39,179 bases of DNA. It comes from DATBHM01 sp036557505 (GTDB taxonomy: Bacteria > Actinomycetota > UBA4738 > JACQTL01). Below, piece after piece: positions 27,058 through 38,808 of this stretch; within the stretch, counting starts at the first letter, position 1, and every line of letters begins with the position of its first letter. The position numbers were made by a program, and so were the translations under genes. Location: contig DATBHM010000275.1 in NCBI GenBank assembly GCA_036557505.1, positions 1 to 39,179 of the forward strand, written 5' to 3'. A model generated the notes under the pieces. It saw nothing but the letters and a program-made list of their open reading frames with translations. It ran no database searches and had not been told where the DNA came from.

Positions 27058-28764
27058 CTACAGGTGCGGCTCGGCCTCGACCCTGGCCACCACGCCGTGG
27101 GCCGCGAGGTCGCGGATCGTTCGCCCGAACTCCGCCACGTCCCCGGGGCGCACGGTCACGAGACACACGCGCTGGTCGCCCAGTCCGACGGCGAGGAGGG
27201 TCACCGGCGCGAGCGCCTCGAGCTCCCCCTCGAGCTCCGCGGTCCCCACGACGCGGAACACCGGGAACCCCACCGGGAACCCCGCCCCGGCGCGCCGGAG
27301 GGCGTCGGCGCGGTGGAACCGGGCGGGGTTCCCCGCGACGAGCGCCTGGACGAGGGGGTCGTTCGGCCGGCTCGACTGCACGATGACCCTGCCGGACGGG
27401 CGCGCCCATCCCGCGGCCTCCATCCACAGCGCGAGCGAGCCCTCGCCGGCCGTCAGACCGGGCCGGCGGGCTGCCAGATCGGCGTCGAGGATGCCGACCA
27501 GGTCGAGCGCCGGCGGCGGGACGTCCTTCACCGCCTCGGGACCGCCCACGATGATCTCGTCCCCCGGCGCCGGGTCCACCGACGCAACGGGGGCGGGCTC
27601 GGTCCCCGCCCGACGGACCGGGACCCGGGCCACCCGGGCCGCCCACTCCTCCACCCGTTCGGCCCCGCCCCGGGCGAGCCCGAACTCCCCCGCGCCGCAA
27701 TGCGCGCACCGACCGGACGCCTCGCACACCACACAGCGGATCTCCCCGCCCTCCGACCTGAGCGTTCCCGAGCACACGGCACAGCGGGCCGGCTCGCCGC
27801 AGGCACGGCAGACCCTGGCGACGCCGTAGCCGGGGAGCGGCGAGTACAGGAAGCCCCGCCGGGCCGCCCCGAGCGCCGCGATGAGTCGCGGCGCCCGGCC
27901 CTCGGGCCCCGGCCTGACCACCTCCACCGGAGGCCACGCCCGCTGCGCGGGCGCGACCTCCCGCCCCCCCGCCGCCATCGCCTCGGCGGACGGGCACAAC
28001 GCGCTCAGCGCACACACGGCGCCTTCCATCCGAGCCCTCGCCATCGCCACGTCCCGCGCGTGCGCCGCCGGTGATCGCCCCTCGCGGTGGCCGGGGTGGG
28101 ACTCCCGCGACACCCAGATCAGCCCGAGGCCGGGGAGCGGTGCGAACACCCCCGCCCGCCCGCTCACCACGACGCGGTATCGCCCCCGCTGGATCGCGAG
28201 CCACGTCCGATAGCGGATCCGTTCGGATCCCCCCGCGAACATGGCCACGTCGCCGCCGAACGCCTCCGCCACCGCGGCCGCGGTCGCCGGCACGGGATCG
28301 GCCTCGGGGACCACCACGATCGCGGTGCGACCCCCCGAGAGCGCCAGCCCGACCGACTCGACGGCCAGCGCCTGTTCGTCCTCCGGAGCCGGCCGGACCA
28401 CGAACGCTCCGCCGGCGTCCCCGGCCAGGGTGGCGGCCAGCATCGCGCCCTCCCGGTACCGGTCGAACAGCCCGCCGGCCCGCCACCCGGCGGCTGCGTG
28501 CACGGTGGGGGCGGCCGGGGTCCGTTCCTCCGAGGCCACCCGCGGCGGCGACAGCCGGGCCAGGCAGGTCGCCAGCGGCGCGACGTAGCGTTCGGCCATC
28601 CACCGCGCCAGCGCCAGCATGCGCTCGTCGAAGAACCGCACCGGGGACACGGCCTTCTTCACGGCCAGCATCCGCGGGGGGACGTCGTCGGTCGGCCCGA
28701 GCACCCATCCCCGCGTGGCCCTGCCGTGGAACGGCACCTGGACGAGGGACCCGACGCCCGCCAC
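27058..28764 (-). CDS. priA: Primosomal protein N' (PriA), actinobacterial type lacking helicase motifs
   Basis: Replication-restart protein. 568 aa from the first canonical start, GTG 28764. The N-terminal 3'-end-binding domain (VGSLVQVPFHGRATRGWVLG) and paired zinc clusters (Cys 319, 322, 328, 331, 344, 347, 353, 356) are kept. The Walker A site is gone (PAPEDEQALAVES where GxTGSGKT is expected) and the DEEH box reads VSRESH, so ATPase activity is not expected; the same loss is known in mycobacterial PriA. The same frame is open upstream and encodes a convincing domain start (VCVDRPLLSVDREFTYTLDA), with no ATG, GTG or TTG; CTG 28812 or another rare codon may be the true start. Follows metK. 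Confidence 0.9.
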   Translation of the reverse strand: MAGVGSLVQVPFHGRATRGWVLGPTDDVPPRMLAVKKAVSPVRFFDERMLALARWMAERYVAPLATCLARLSPPRVASEERTPAAPTVHAAAGWRAGGLFDRYREGAMLAATLAGDAGGAFVVRPAPEDEQALAVESVGLALSGGRTAIVVVPEADPVPATAAAVAEAFGGDVAMFAGGSERIRYRTWLAIQRGRYRVVVSGRAGVFAPLPGLGLIWVSRESHPGHREGRSPAAHARDVAMARARMEGAVCALSALCPSAEAMAAGGREVAPAQRAWPPVEVVRPGPEGRAPRLIAALGAARRGFLYSPLPGYGVARVCRACGEPARCAVCSGTLRSEGGEIRCVVCEASGRCAHCGAGEFGLARGGAERVEEWAARVARVPVRRAGTEPAPVASVDPAPGDEIIVGGPEAVKDVPPPALDLVGILDADLAARRPGLTAGEGSLALWMEAAGWARPSGRVIVQSSRPNDPLVQALVAGNPARFHRADALRRAGAGFPVGFPVFRVVGTAELEGELEALAPVTLLAVGLGDQRVCLVTVRPGDVAEFGRTIRDLAAHGVVARVEAEPHL

Positions 28765-28888
28765 GAGCGACGCGTCGAGCGTGTAGGTGAACTCGCGGTC
28801 GACCGACAGCAGCGGCCGGTCGACGCAGACGGCGACGGGGCCGGAGAGGACCTCGAGGGTTCCGGGAGGCGGGGCGGACGTGGCCGGG

Positions 28889-30076
28889 CTACCCGAGGGC
28901 CCGGCGGAGGTCGTCGGCGCGGTCGGTCTCCTCCCACGGGAGTCCCTTGCGCCCGAAATGCCCGTATGCGGCGGTCTCGCGGTAGATCGGCCGGCGGAGG
29001 TCGAGGTCCCGGATGATCGCCGCCGGCCGGAAGTCGAACGCGTCCCGCGCGGCCGTGAGGATCTTCGCGGGGTCGATCTGCTCCGTCCCGAACGTGTCGA
29101 CCGTCATCGACACCGGGTGCGCCGTGCCGATCGCGTACGCGACCTGGAGCTGCACCCGGTCGGCCAGTCCCGCGGCGACGATGTTCTTCGCGACGTACCG
29201 GGCCATGTACGCGGCGCTCCGGTCGACCTTCGTGGGGTCCTTGCCGCTGAAGCAGCCGCCTCCGTGGGGCGCCATGCCGCCGTAGGAGTCGACCATGATC
29301 TTGCGGCCCGTCAGGCCGGTGTCGGCCTTGGGTCCGCCGATCTCGAACCGCCCCGTCGGGTTCACCAGGATCCGGACGTTCTCGTCGTCGAGGTCCGGGA
29401 ACTCACGCAGCACCGGGTCGATGACCTCGGCCTCGACGTCGGGCTTGAGCAGGCTGTCGAGGTCGACCTCCTCGCGATGTTGCGCGGAGATCAGCACCGT
29501 GTCCACCCGCACGGGCTTGTTGCCGTCGTACTCGATCGTGACCTGCGACTTGCCGTCGGGCCGCAGATACGGGACGACGCCCGCCTTGCGGACGTCGGCC
29601 AGCCGCTTGGCCAGCCGGTGGGCCAGCGCGATGGGCATCGGCATGAGCTCGTCGGTGTCCCGGCACGCGTAGCCGAACATCATCCCCTGGTCGCCGGCGC
29701 CGATCGTGTCGAGGTCGTCGGCCGAACCCTCCTTGGCCTCGCGGGCCTTGTCGACACCGAGGGCGATGTCCGCCGATTGCTCCTGGATCGCCGTGATCAC
29801 GCCGCACGTGTCGCCGTCGATCCCGAACGTCGCATCCGTGTACCCGATGTCGTTGATCGTCCTGCGGACGACCTTCGGGATGTCCACGTAGATCTCGGTC
29901 GAGATCTCCCCGGCGACGATGGCGAGGCCGGTCGTGACCAGCGTCTCGCAGGCCACGCGGCCGTTGGGGTCCTGCTCGAAGATCGCGTCGAGCACGGAAT
30001 CCGAGATCTGGTCGGCAAGCTTGTCCGGGTGACCCTCGGTCACGGACTCCGAGGTGAACAGGAAGCGGTGCGCCAT
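28889..30076 (-). CDS. metK: S-adenosylmethionine synthetase
   Basis: Makes SAM from methionine and ATP. 395 aa: MAHRFLFTSESVTEGHPDKL at the N-terminus, GAGDQGMMFGYA, and the P-loop-like GGGCFSGKDPTKVDRSAAYM; C-terminal EETDRADDLRRALG. Complete. It sits between coaBC (upstream, 53-nt gap) and priA. Supplies SAM to the RNA methylases in this window. Confidence 0.98.
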   Translation of the reverse strand: MAHRFLFTSESVTEGHPDKLADQISDSVLDAIFEQDPNGRVACETLVTTGLAIVAGEISTEIYVDIPKVVRRTINDIGYTDATFGIDGDTCGVITAIQEQSADIALGVDKAREAKEGSADDLDTIGAGDQGMMFGYACRDTDELMPMPIALAHRLAKRLADVRKAGVVPYLRPDGKSQVTIEYDGNKPVRVDTVLISAQHREEVDLDSLLKPDVEAEVIDPVLREFPDLDDENVRILVNPTGRFEIGGPKADTGLTGRKIMVDSYGGMAPHGGGCFSGKDPTKVDRSAAYMARYVAKNIVAAGLADRVQLQVAYAIGTAHPVSMTVDTFGTEQIDPAKILTAARDAFDFRPAAIIRDLDLRRPIYRETAAYGHFGRKGLPWEETDRADDLRRALG

Positions 30077-30129
30077 GTCCGCCGGAGTATACCGGGAGGC
30101 CGGACCGGCTCCCCGGGCATCCCCGCGCG

Positions 30130-31353
30130 CTAGTGGCGCGCCGCGAGCAGCTTGGCGACGCGGTCCAGGATGGCCCCGGCGAGCTGGTGTTTCGTCCAGG
30201 TTCGCATCGGTTCGTCGTCGCCCGTCGCGGACAGGATCATCGCGTCGTTCGTCTCGCTGCCGAACCCGGTCCCCTGGCGGCCGACCCGGTTGACCACGAC
30301 CAGGTCGAGCCCCTTCGACTCGAGCTTGCGGCGTCCCGAGGCCTCGAGGCCCGCGGTCTCGGCGGCGAAGCCCACGAGCACGCGGTCGCCCTTCGCGCGG
30401 CCGAGCTCGGCCAGGATGTCCGGCGTGGGGACAAGCTCGAACCGCGGCGCCCCCTGGTCCTTCTTGAGCTTCTCACCCGCGATCTCCGCCGGGCGCCAGT
30501 CGGCCACCGCGGCAGCCTTGACGATCGCGTCGACGCGGTCGAGGCGAGACATCACGGCGTCGCGCATCTCCTGCGCGGTCGTCACGGGGACGACGTCCAC
30601 GCCGGGGGGCGGCGCGATGGCCACCGGCCCGGTCACGAGGACGACGTGCGCGCCGCGTCCGGCCGCCTCGTGCGCGACCGCGTACCCCATCCGCCCGCTC
30701 GAGTTGTTCCCGATGAACCGGACGGGGTCGATCGGCTCGTGCGTGGGGCCGGCGGTCACGAGCACGGTCCGGCCGGCCAGGTCGCCCTCCCGCCCCGCGC
30801 CGAGGGCGGCCGCGACCGCCGCCGCGACGTCCTCCGGCTCGCTCATCCGGCCCGGCCCCTCGTCGCCGGCCGCGAGCGAGCCCGTCGCGGGGCCCACGAT
30901 CACGACCCCCCGGTCGGCGAGCGTCCGGAGGTGCTGCTGCGTGGCCGGATGCTCGTACATGCCCGTGTGCATGGCGGGGGCGAGCACCAGCGGGCACCGG
31001 GCCTCGAGCAGCGTGGACGTGACCATGTCGTCGGCCAGGCCGAGCGCGATGCGGGCGACGACGTTCGCCGTGGCCGGGGCGACGACCGCGACATCCGCCT
31101 CGTGCGCGAGCCGTATGTGCAGGACGTGCTCGACCTCATCGAAGACGTCCGTCCGTGCCTGATGGCCGGTGAGGGCGGTGAACGTGTCCGGCCCCACGAA
31201 CCGGGTGGCGGCCCGGGTCATGACGACCTGGACCGCGGCGCCGTCCTTCATCAGCAGTCGGGCCAGCAGCACGGCCTTGTAGGCGGCGATCCCGCCGGTC
31301 ACGCCGAGCAGCACCCGACGTCCCGCGAGCGAACCCTGCTCGTTCGGCTCCAT
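30130..31353 (-). CDS. coaBC: Bifunctional phosphopantothenoylcysteine decarboxylase / synthase
   Basis: Two steps of coenzyme A synthesis. 407 aa from ATG 31353, with GGGAGGG 7 nt upstream. The N-terminal CoaC flavoprotein domain (~10-185): VLLGVTGGIAAYKA, the active-site His region HIRLAHEADVAVVAPATANV, and PAMHTGMYEHPA. The C-terminal CoaB domain (~195-405): VLVTAGPTHEPIDPVRFIGN, NSSGRMGYA, KAAAVADWRP and the Lys pair in EKLKKDQ. Cotranscribed with gmk-rpoZ upstream, the standard actinobacterial order. Confidence 0.97.
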   Translation of the reverse strand: MEPNEQGSLAGRRVLLGVTGGIAAYKAVLLARLLMKDGAAVQVVMTRAATRFVGPDTFTALTGHQARTDVFDEVEHVLHIRLAHEADVAVVAPATANVVARIALGLADDMVTSTLLEARCPLVLAPAMHTGMYEHPATQQHLRTLADRGVVIVGPATGSLAAGDEGPGRMSEPEDVAAAVAAALGAGREGDLAGRTVLVTAGPTHEPIDPVRFIGNNSSGRMGYAVAHEAAGRGAHVVLVTGPVAIAPPPGVDVVPVTTAQEMRDAVMSRLDRVDAIVKAAAVADWRPAEIAGEKLKKDQGAPRFELVPTPDILAELGRAKGDRVLVGFAAETAGLEASGRRKLESKGLDLVVVNRVGRQGTGFGSETNDAMILSATGDDEPMRTWTKHQLAGAILDRVAKLLAARH

Positions 31354-31393
31354 CACGGCCCTCCCGGAAGACCGATCGGACGGAACTGCGGTG

Positions 31394-31648
31394 CTACTTG
31401 ATGCGTTCCTGCAGGCCCTCGGGGCGCTCGAACGAGACCTTGCCCTCGGCGATCTCCTCGAGCGCGATCGTGAGCGGCTTGTTCCGGAGGCCGGCCGACT
31501 CGACGAGCGGCGGCACGAACTCGCCGCGGCCCTCGCCGAGCTGCGAGTAGTACGAGTTGATCTCCCGGGCCCGTTTGGCGGACAGGGTGACGAGGCTGAA
31601 CTTGGAGTCGACGGCCTGCATGAGGTCATCGATCTTCGGCTCGATCAT
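31394..31648 (-). CDS. rpoZ: RNA polymerase omega subunit
   Basis: Small subunit aiding beta-prime folding. From ATG 31648: MIEPKIDDLMQAVDSKFSLV, 84 aa, with TLSAKRAREINSYY, the conserved omega signature, and PLTIALEEIAEGKV at the end. AAAGGA lies about 10 nt upstream. A longer GTG start at 31675 adds nine unconserved residues. Between gmk and coaBC. Confidence 0.95.
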   Translation of the reverse strand: MIEPKIDDLMQAVDSKFSLVTLSAKRAREINSYYSQLGEGRGEFVPPLVESAGLRNKPLTIALEEIAEGKVSFERPEGLQERIK

Positions 31649-31686
31649 GTGAAAAGGGTCCTTTCGTGCCAGCACGTTCGCCGCGG

Positions 31687-31705
31687 CCAGCGGTGTTCGC
31701 GCTGG
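31687..31705 (-). other. Small hairpin in the gmk-rpoZ gap
   Basis: CCAGCG/CGCTGG stem, 7-nt loop, immediately after the gmk stop. Too short for a confident terminator; may modulate rpoZ expression. Confidence 0.3.
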
Positions 31706-32251
31706 TCAGGCCGTGTGTCCGTACCCATGGAGTATAGCCATGACTTCGAGGGCCGCCCGGTCCACCTCGTCGTTCACCACTCGATGGTCGAACCGCTCCC
31801 CCGCCGCCATCTCCCCGTCGACCCTGGCGAGGCGCCGCTCGAGGTCGGTGCCGTGCTCGGTCCCCCGGGCCTCCAGCCGTCGCACGAGCTCCTCCCGCGT
31901 GGGCGGCTCGAGGAAGATCAGCACGCTGTCGGGAACACGGCCACGCACCTGCGCGGCCCCCTGGACGTCGATCTCCAGCAGGACGTCGACCCCCTCGGCC
32001 CGCTTGACCTCCACCGGGCGGGCCGGTGTCCCCGAGCGGTGGCCGAACATCGACGCGTGCTCGAGGAGCTCGCCCCGTTCCACCATCCGGTCGAACTCCT
32101 CTTCCGATACGAACCAGTACTCGCGGCCGTTCACCTCGCCCGGACGCGGCGCCCGGGTCTTCGCGGACACGGAGTAGTAGAGCGACGGGTCGAGCTCGAG
32201 CACGCGCCGGACGACCGTTCCCTTGCCGACGCCCGAGGGACCCGAGATCAC
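31706..32251 (-). CDS. gmk: Guanylate kinase
   Basis: Phosphorylates GMP to GDP. 181 aa from GTG 32251, the first canonical start. P-loop GPSGVGKGT sits only four residues in; GMP-binding region with SVSAKTRAPRPGEVNGREYWFV; LEIDVQGAAQV, then the lid RRLEARGTE. From GTG 32251 most of the first beta-strand would be missing: the same frame upstream reads RRGRLFV before ISGPSG, with no ATG, GTG or TTG, and CTG 32257 is a plausible alternative start (MFVISGPSG). mihF-gmk-rpoZ order is typical of actinobacteria. Confidence 0.94.
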   Translation of the reverse strand: MISGPSGVGKGTVVRRVLELDPSLYYSVSAKTRAPRPGEVNGREYWFVSEEEFDRMVERGELLEHASMFGHRSGTPARPVEVKRAEGVDVLLEIDVQGAAQVRGRVPDSVLIFLEPPTREELVRRLEARGTEHGTDLERRLARVDGEMAAGERFDHRVVNDEVDRAALEVMAILHGYGHTA

Positions 32252-32301
32252 GAACAGACGGCCGCGACGCTCCGCGATCCACGACGTGTCCGCGAACGCA
32301 G

Positions 32302-32325
32302 TCGAGCCCCCCGCAGGGGGCTCGA
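32302..32325 (-). terminator. Strong hairpin between mihF and gmk
   Basis: Perfect 10-bp stem TCGAGCCCCC/GGGGGCTCGA (32302-32311 with 32316-32325), 4-nt loop, 44 nt past the mihF stop. No U-run. Likely a terminator or attenuator that makes mihF mRNA more abundant than gmk mRNA. Confidence 0.6.
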
Positions 32326-32369
32326 GTGGAGCGCGGGTCGGCGCGTCGTCCCGGTCGACGGCGCCGGAC

Positions 32370-32684
32370 CTACTTCTTGGAGAACTCGGCCAGGAGCGAC
32401 GCCTTCTGTTTCGCTCCGAGGCCCCGGACGCGCCGGGTGGCCGAGATGTCGAGCTGCTCCATGAGCTTGCGGGCCTTCACCTTGCCGACCCCCGGCAGCG
32501 ACTCGAGCACGGTGGAGACCTTCATCTTGCCGACGGTGTCGTCGCCGTGGGTCTCGAGGATGTCCTTGAGGCCGCGCTTGCCGGACTTGAGTTCGGCCTT
32601 GATCTCGGCGCGCTTGCGACGAGCCTCGGCGGCCTTGGCCAGTGCTTCGCGACGCTGCTCTTCGTTGAGGGTCGGAAGGGGCAT
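32370..32684 (-). CDS. mihF: Actinobacterial integration host factor (mIHF)
   Basis: Nucleoid-associated DNA-binding protein specific to Actinomycetota. 104 aa from ATG 32684 (MPLPTLNEEQRREALAKAAE), with AAGGAGG 5 nt upstream; the longer frame is not supported. Basic N-terminal helix (~10-35), then a helix-two-turn-helix: VSTVLESLPGVGKVKARKLM, a GVGKVKA DNA-contact loop, ending RRVRGLGAKQKASLLAEF. Own promoter upstream and hairpin downstream. Its place before gmk is conserved in the phylum and is a strong taxonomic cue. Confidence 0.95.
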   Translation of the reverse strand: MPLPTLNEEQRREALAKAAEARRKRAEIKAELKSGKRGLKDILETHGDDTVGKMKVSTVLESLPGVGKVKARKLMEQLDISATRRVRGLGAKQKASLLAEFSKK

Positions 32685-32724
32685 CACGCCTCCTTGTGTC
32701 TGAGGGTCAGGTGAAGGACGCGGC

Positions 32725-32730
32725 ATTATA
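32725..32730 (-). promoter_or_regulatory. mihF promoter, consensus -10
   Basis: Perfect TATAAT (32730-32725, minus), the only consensus -10 I saw in the window, giving a ~34-nt leader for mihF. The -35 is weak (TTGCGT about 19 nt upstream). Confidence 0.65.
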
Positions 32731-32735
32731 CGCAC

Positions 32736-32875
32736 GCGGTCCGGCCCTGACGCAAAGCCGTTCAGGCACGGAACGGCCGTCGGACCTCAACGTCAATCTC
32801 AGGTCGAGCCGTGGTTCCCGCACACCGGCTCCTCCTACGGGAACGCTTGCAGCGCAAGGGTTTCGAACGATGGCC
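32736..32875 (-). terminator. pyrF-mihF intergenic region with a possible terminator
   Basis: 140-nt gap after the pyrimidine cluster. It holds a 7-bp inverted repeat GTTCCCG (32814-32820) / CGGGAAC (32838-32844) with a 17-nt loop, the best candidate for ending the carA-pyrF transcript. No gene seen. Confidence 0.35.
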
Positions 32876-33574
32876 TCAACCGATCTCGGCGAGGACCATC
32901 CTCGCGGCGCCGGCGGGGTCGCTCGCCTCGGTGATCGGTCTTCCCACCACGAGATGGTCCGCGCCGGCGGCGAGCGCATCGCGTGGGGTCAGCACGCGGA
33001 CGTGATCGTTCGATCCGAACCCCGCCGGGCGGACCCCCGGAACCACAACGATGGGCCCGTCGCCGAGCGCCTCGCGGACCTCCCGGACGTCCTCGCCCGA
33101 CACCACCACCCCGGCCGCACCGGCCGAGACGGCCTCGAACGCGAGCGACGCCGGCGACGCCAGGGACTCCCCGCCCACGCTCGACAGCACGGTCACGGCG
33201 ACGATCCGCGGGGGATCGAAGCCCGACGCGGAGGCACCCGTGGCCGCACCCTCCACCGCGGACCGCACCATGGGCTCCCCGCCGAGCGCGTGCACGGTCA
33301 GCAGGTCGGGCCCGAGCGAGCCCGCGGCGCGCGCGGCCCGGCCCACGGTGTTCGGGATGTCGTGCAGCTTGAGATCGAGGAACACCGGCGCGTGCGCCCG
33401 AATCCGGCGGACCGCGTCGGGCCCGTTCGAGACGAACAGCTCCAGACCCACCTTCAGCAAGCCCACCGCCCCGGCGAGCGAGGCGGCCAGGGCCTCGGCC
33501 CCGTCGAGATCCGGCCGGTCGAGGGCGACGATGAGTGGATTCGAGCGGCGGCCGCGCGAGGGATCGGCGGCCAC
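32876..33574 (-). CDS. pyrF: Orotidine-5'-phosphate decarboxylase
   Basis: Last step of UMP synthesis. 232 aa of the short (group I) type: LIVALDRPDLDGAEALA, catalytic DLKLHDIPNTVGRAA with the Lys-Asp pair, GVRPAGFGSNDHVRVLTP, HLVVGRPITEASDP. The longer mycobacterial-type PyrF is not this family. Start GTG 33574 abuts the pyrD stop exactly. Last gene of the pyr cluster. Confidence 0.96.
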   Translation of the reverse strand: MAADPSRGRRSNPLIVALDRPDLDGAEALAASLAGAVGLLKVGLELFVSNGPDAVRRIRAHAPVFLDLKLHDIPNTVGRAARAAGSLGPDLLTVHALGGEPMVRSAVEGAATGASASGFDPPRIVAVTVLSSVGGESLASPASLAFEAVSAGAAGVVVSGEDVREVREALGDGPIVVVPGVRPAGFGSNDHVRVLTPRDALAAGADHLVVGRPITEASDPAGAARMVLAEIG

Positions 33575-34651
33575 TCAGCCCTCCGCCTGGCTCAGGGGTT
33601 CCGCCTCGGCCGGCGGCCCTGGCTGGGGGAGCGGACGTCCCACCCGCCCGCGGAGCTCCCCCACGGACGACAGACCGGCGTCGGCGAGGAACCGCTGCAC
33701 CCCGGCCGCGGCCTCCCCGGCGGCCGAGGGGTTCGCGAACAGCGCCGTGCCCACCTGCACCGCCCAGGCACCGGCGAGGAGGAACTCGACCGCGTCCCCG
33801 GGGGTCGTGATCCCGCCCACGCCGATCACGGGCGTCTCCGGCATGGCCGCTGCGACGCGGCGGACGGCCTGGAGGGCGATCGGCCGGATCGCCGGGCCGG
33901 AGAGCCCGCCCTCCCCCGCGGCGAGGCGCGGCATCCAGGTCTCGGGATCGACCGCCAGGGCAGGCAGCGAATGGGTGAGGGTGACGCCGCGGGCCCCCGC
34001 CCGGACGGCCCCCGTGGCCACGGCGGCGACGTCGCCGACGGACGCGGACAGCTTCGCGAACACCGGAAGGTGCGTGAGCCGCGCCACGGCACCCACCACC
34101 TCCGCCGCGCCGTCCGGGGTGTCGGCGAACCAGCTGCCGTCGCGGTCCTTGCTCGGACAGCAGGCGTTCACCTCGATGCCGGCCAGCGCGTCGGCGATGG
34201 CCTCGAGCGCGATCGCCATCTGCATGTACTCCTCGACCGAGAACCCGGCCACGCTCACGAACACCGGCGCCCGCGTCCGCACCAGCGGGGGGAGGTCCCG
34301 TTCCAGGAACGTGTCGAGGCCGTCGTTCTGCAGGCCGGTCGTCGACAGGAGCCCGGACGGGGTCTCGGTCCACCTCGGCGTCCCGCTGCCCCGGTGGGGG
34401 TGCAACGTGACGCTGCGGGACACGATCCCGCCGAGCGTTCGGACGTCGGTCAGGTGGGCCAGCTCAGGGCCGTAGCACCCGGCGGCGACCATGACCGGCG
34501 TGGGGAGCCGGAGGTCGTCGCCCAGGTCGACGGCGATCGTGGGCGCGGGCACGGCGCGCGCGGGCGGCTCCGGTTCGGGGGCGGCGCCGTTGGACGGCAC
34601 CGTGTGCACGCCGAGCAGGCCGTCGACGGCGTCGGACTCGTAGTCGCTCAC
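33575..34651 (-). CDS. pyrD: Dihydroorotate dehydrogenase, class 1B catalytic subunit
   Basis: Oxidises dihydroorotate to orotate with FMN; class 1B because its partner PyrK is adjacent. 358 aa: an unusual Ala/Pro/Glu-rich N-terminal extension (~1-38), then the TIM barrel: PVMVAAGCYGPE, GGIVSRSVTLHPHRG, GLQNDG, and IGVGGITTPGDAVEFLLAGA with VQVGTALF for FMN phosphate. The active-site loop reads EVNACCPSKD (C165) where EVNxSCPN is usual; the Cys base is kept but the preceding Ser is Cys and the Asn is Ser. Start GTG 34651 is 10 nt after pyrK; a later start is possible. Confidence 0.94.
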   Translation of the reverse strand: MSDYESDAVDGLLGVHTVPSNGAAPEPEPPARAVPAPTIAVDLGDDLRLPTPVMVAAGCYGPELAHLTDVRTLGGIVSRSVTLHPHRGSGTPRWTETPSGLLSTTGLQNDGLDTFLERDLPPLVRTRAPVFVSVAGFSVEEYMQMAIALEAIADALAGIEVNACCPSKDRDGSWFADTPDGAAEVVGAVARLTHLPVFAKLSASVGDVAAVATGAVRAGARGVTLTHSLPALAVDPETWMPRLAAGEGGLSGPAIRPIALQAVRRVAAAMPETPVIGVGGITTPGDAVEFLLAGAWAVQVGTALFANPSAAGEAAAGVQRFLADAGLSSVGELRGRVGRPLPQPGPPAEAEPLSQAEG

Positions 34652-34661
34652 CGGATCCGGC

Positions 34662-35524
34662 TCATCCCTGCCCGACGGCGAGCGCGGGGAACCCCTCGGG
34701 CGGGGTGGGCTCCTCCTCCGGCTGGCCCCACCGGTCCCACAGGATGCGGGCGGCGTTCATCGGCGGGCCGTCCACGCAGGCCCGCACGTGGTCGAACCCC
34801 CGTCCGTCCCGCCGCGTCACCGGCACCACGCACGCCCAGCACAGGCCCAGCCCGCAGGCCATCGGCTCCTCCACGGCGACCTGGGCGGGGATCGACCGGG
34901 AGCGGCAGAACTCCGCCGCCATCTGGAGCAGGGACCGCGGCCCGGCCGCGTACACGACCTCGGTGTGGCACTTCTCGGCCACGGACGGCAGCACGTCGGC
35001 CACCGTTCCGTGCTCCCCGGCCGAGCCGTCCTCCGTCACCACCGCGATCGTGCGGGCCAGGCGCTTGCCCTCGATCGGCTTGAACACCCGGTCCTGGTTG
35101 GCGCCCCCGATGATCATGTCCACGCGGTGCCCCTTGCCCGCCAGCTCCTCGGCCAGGAAGTAGAGCGGCGCGACCCCGTGGTCCTCGCACACCAGCAGGC
35201 AGCTCACCGGCTTCCGCGGCATCGAGAAGGGCTTGCCGAGCGGCCCGATCACGTCGAGGAACTGGTGCGCCCGGAGCTCCCCGAGCCACTCGGCCGAGCC
35301 GTTGCCCGGGTCCACCACGAACTCGAGCGTGCCCGCCCAGCCGCCCCGCCGGGAGGTCTGGTGGACGAAGAACGGCCGGCGGAGGAACACCCGCCGGTCC
35401 TCGGGCACGGCGATCTGGATGAACTGCCCGGGGCGGGCCCGCCCAGCGATCTCCGGCGCGACCAGCGTGACCGACAGGAACAGCCCCGCCTTGCGGGCCG
35501 AGAGCACCTCGCACCGGGCCCGGA

Positions 35525-35528
<4 letters not shown>
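34662..35528 (-). CDS. pyrK: Dihydroorotate dehydrogenase electron-transfer subunit
   Basis: Moves electrons from PyrD to NAD+ through FAD and a 2Fe-2S cluster. 288 aa: FAD-binding barrel (~1-100) with RRPFFVHQT (R50-), NAD domain (~105-215), and the cluster ligands C225, C230, C233, C251 in ACGLGLCWACVVP...RACVDGP. Start ATG 35528 overlaps the carB stop (ATGA). Complete. Confidence 0.96.
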
Positions 35529-38806
<3,278 letters not shown>

Positions 38807-38808
38807 GG

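Noticed and set aside
27058..28764. priA as a pseudogene because Walker motifs are missing
   Set aside because: The frame is intact, zinc cysteines are complete, and loss of ATPase motifs is known for actinobacterial PriA.
32850..32875. GGTTTCGAAC, resembling a tRNA T-loop
   Set aside because: No T-stem or acceptor stem pairs around it.
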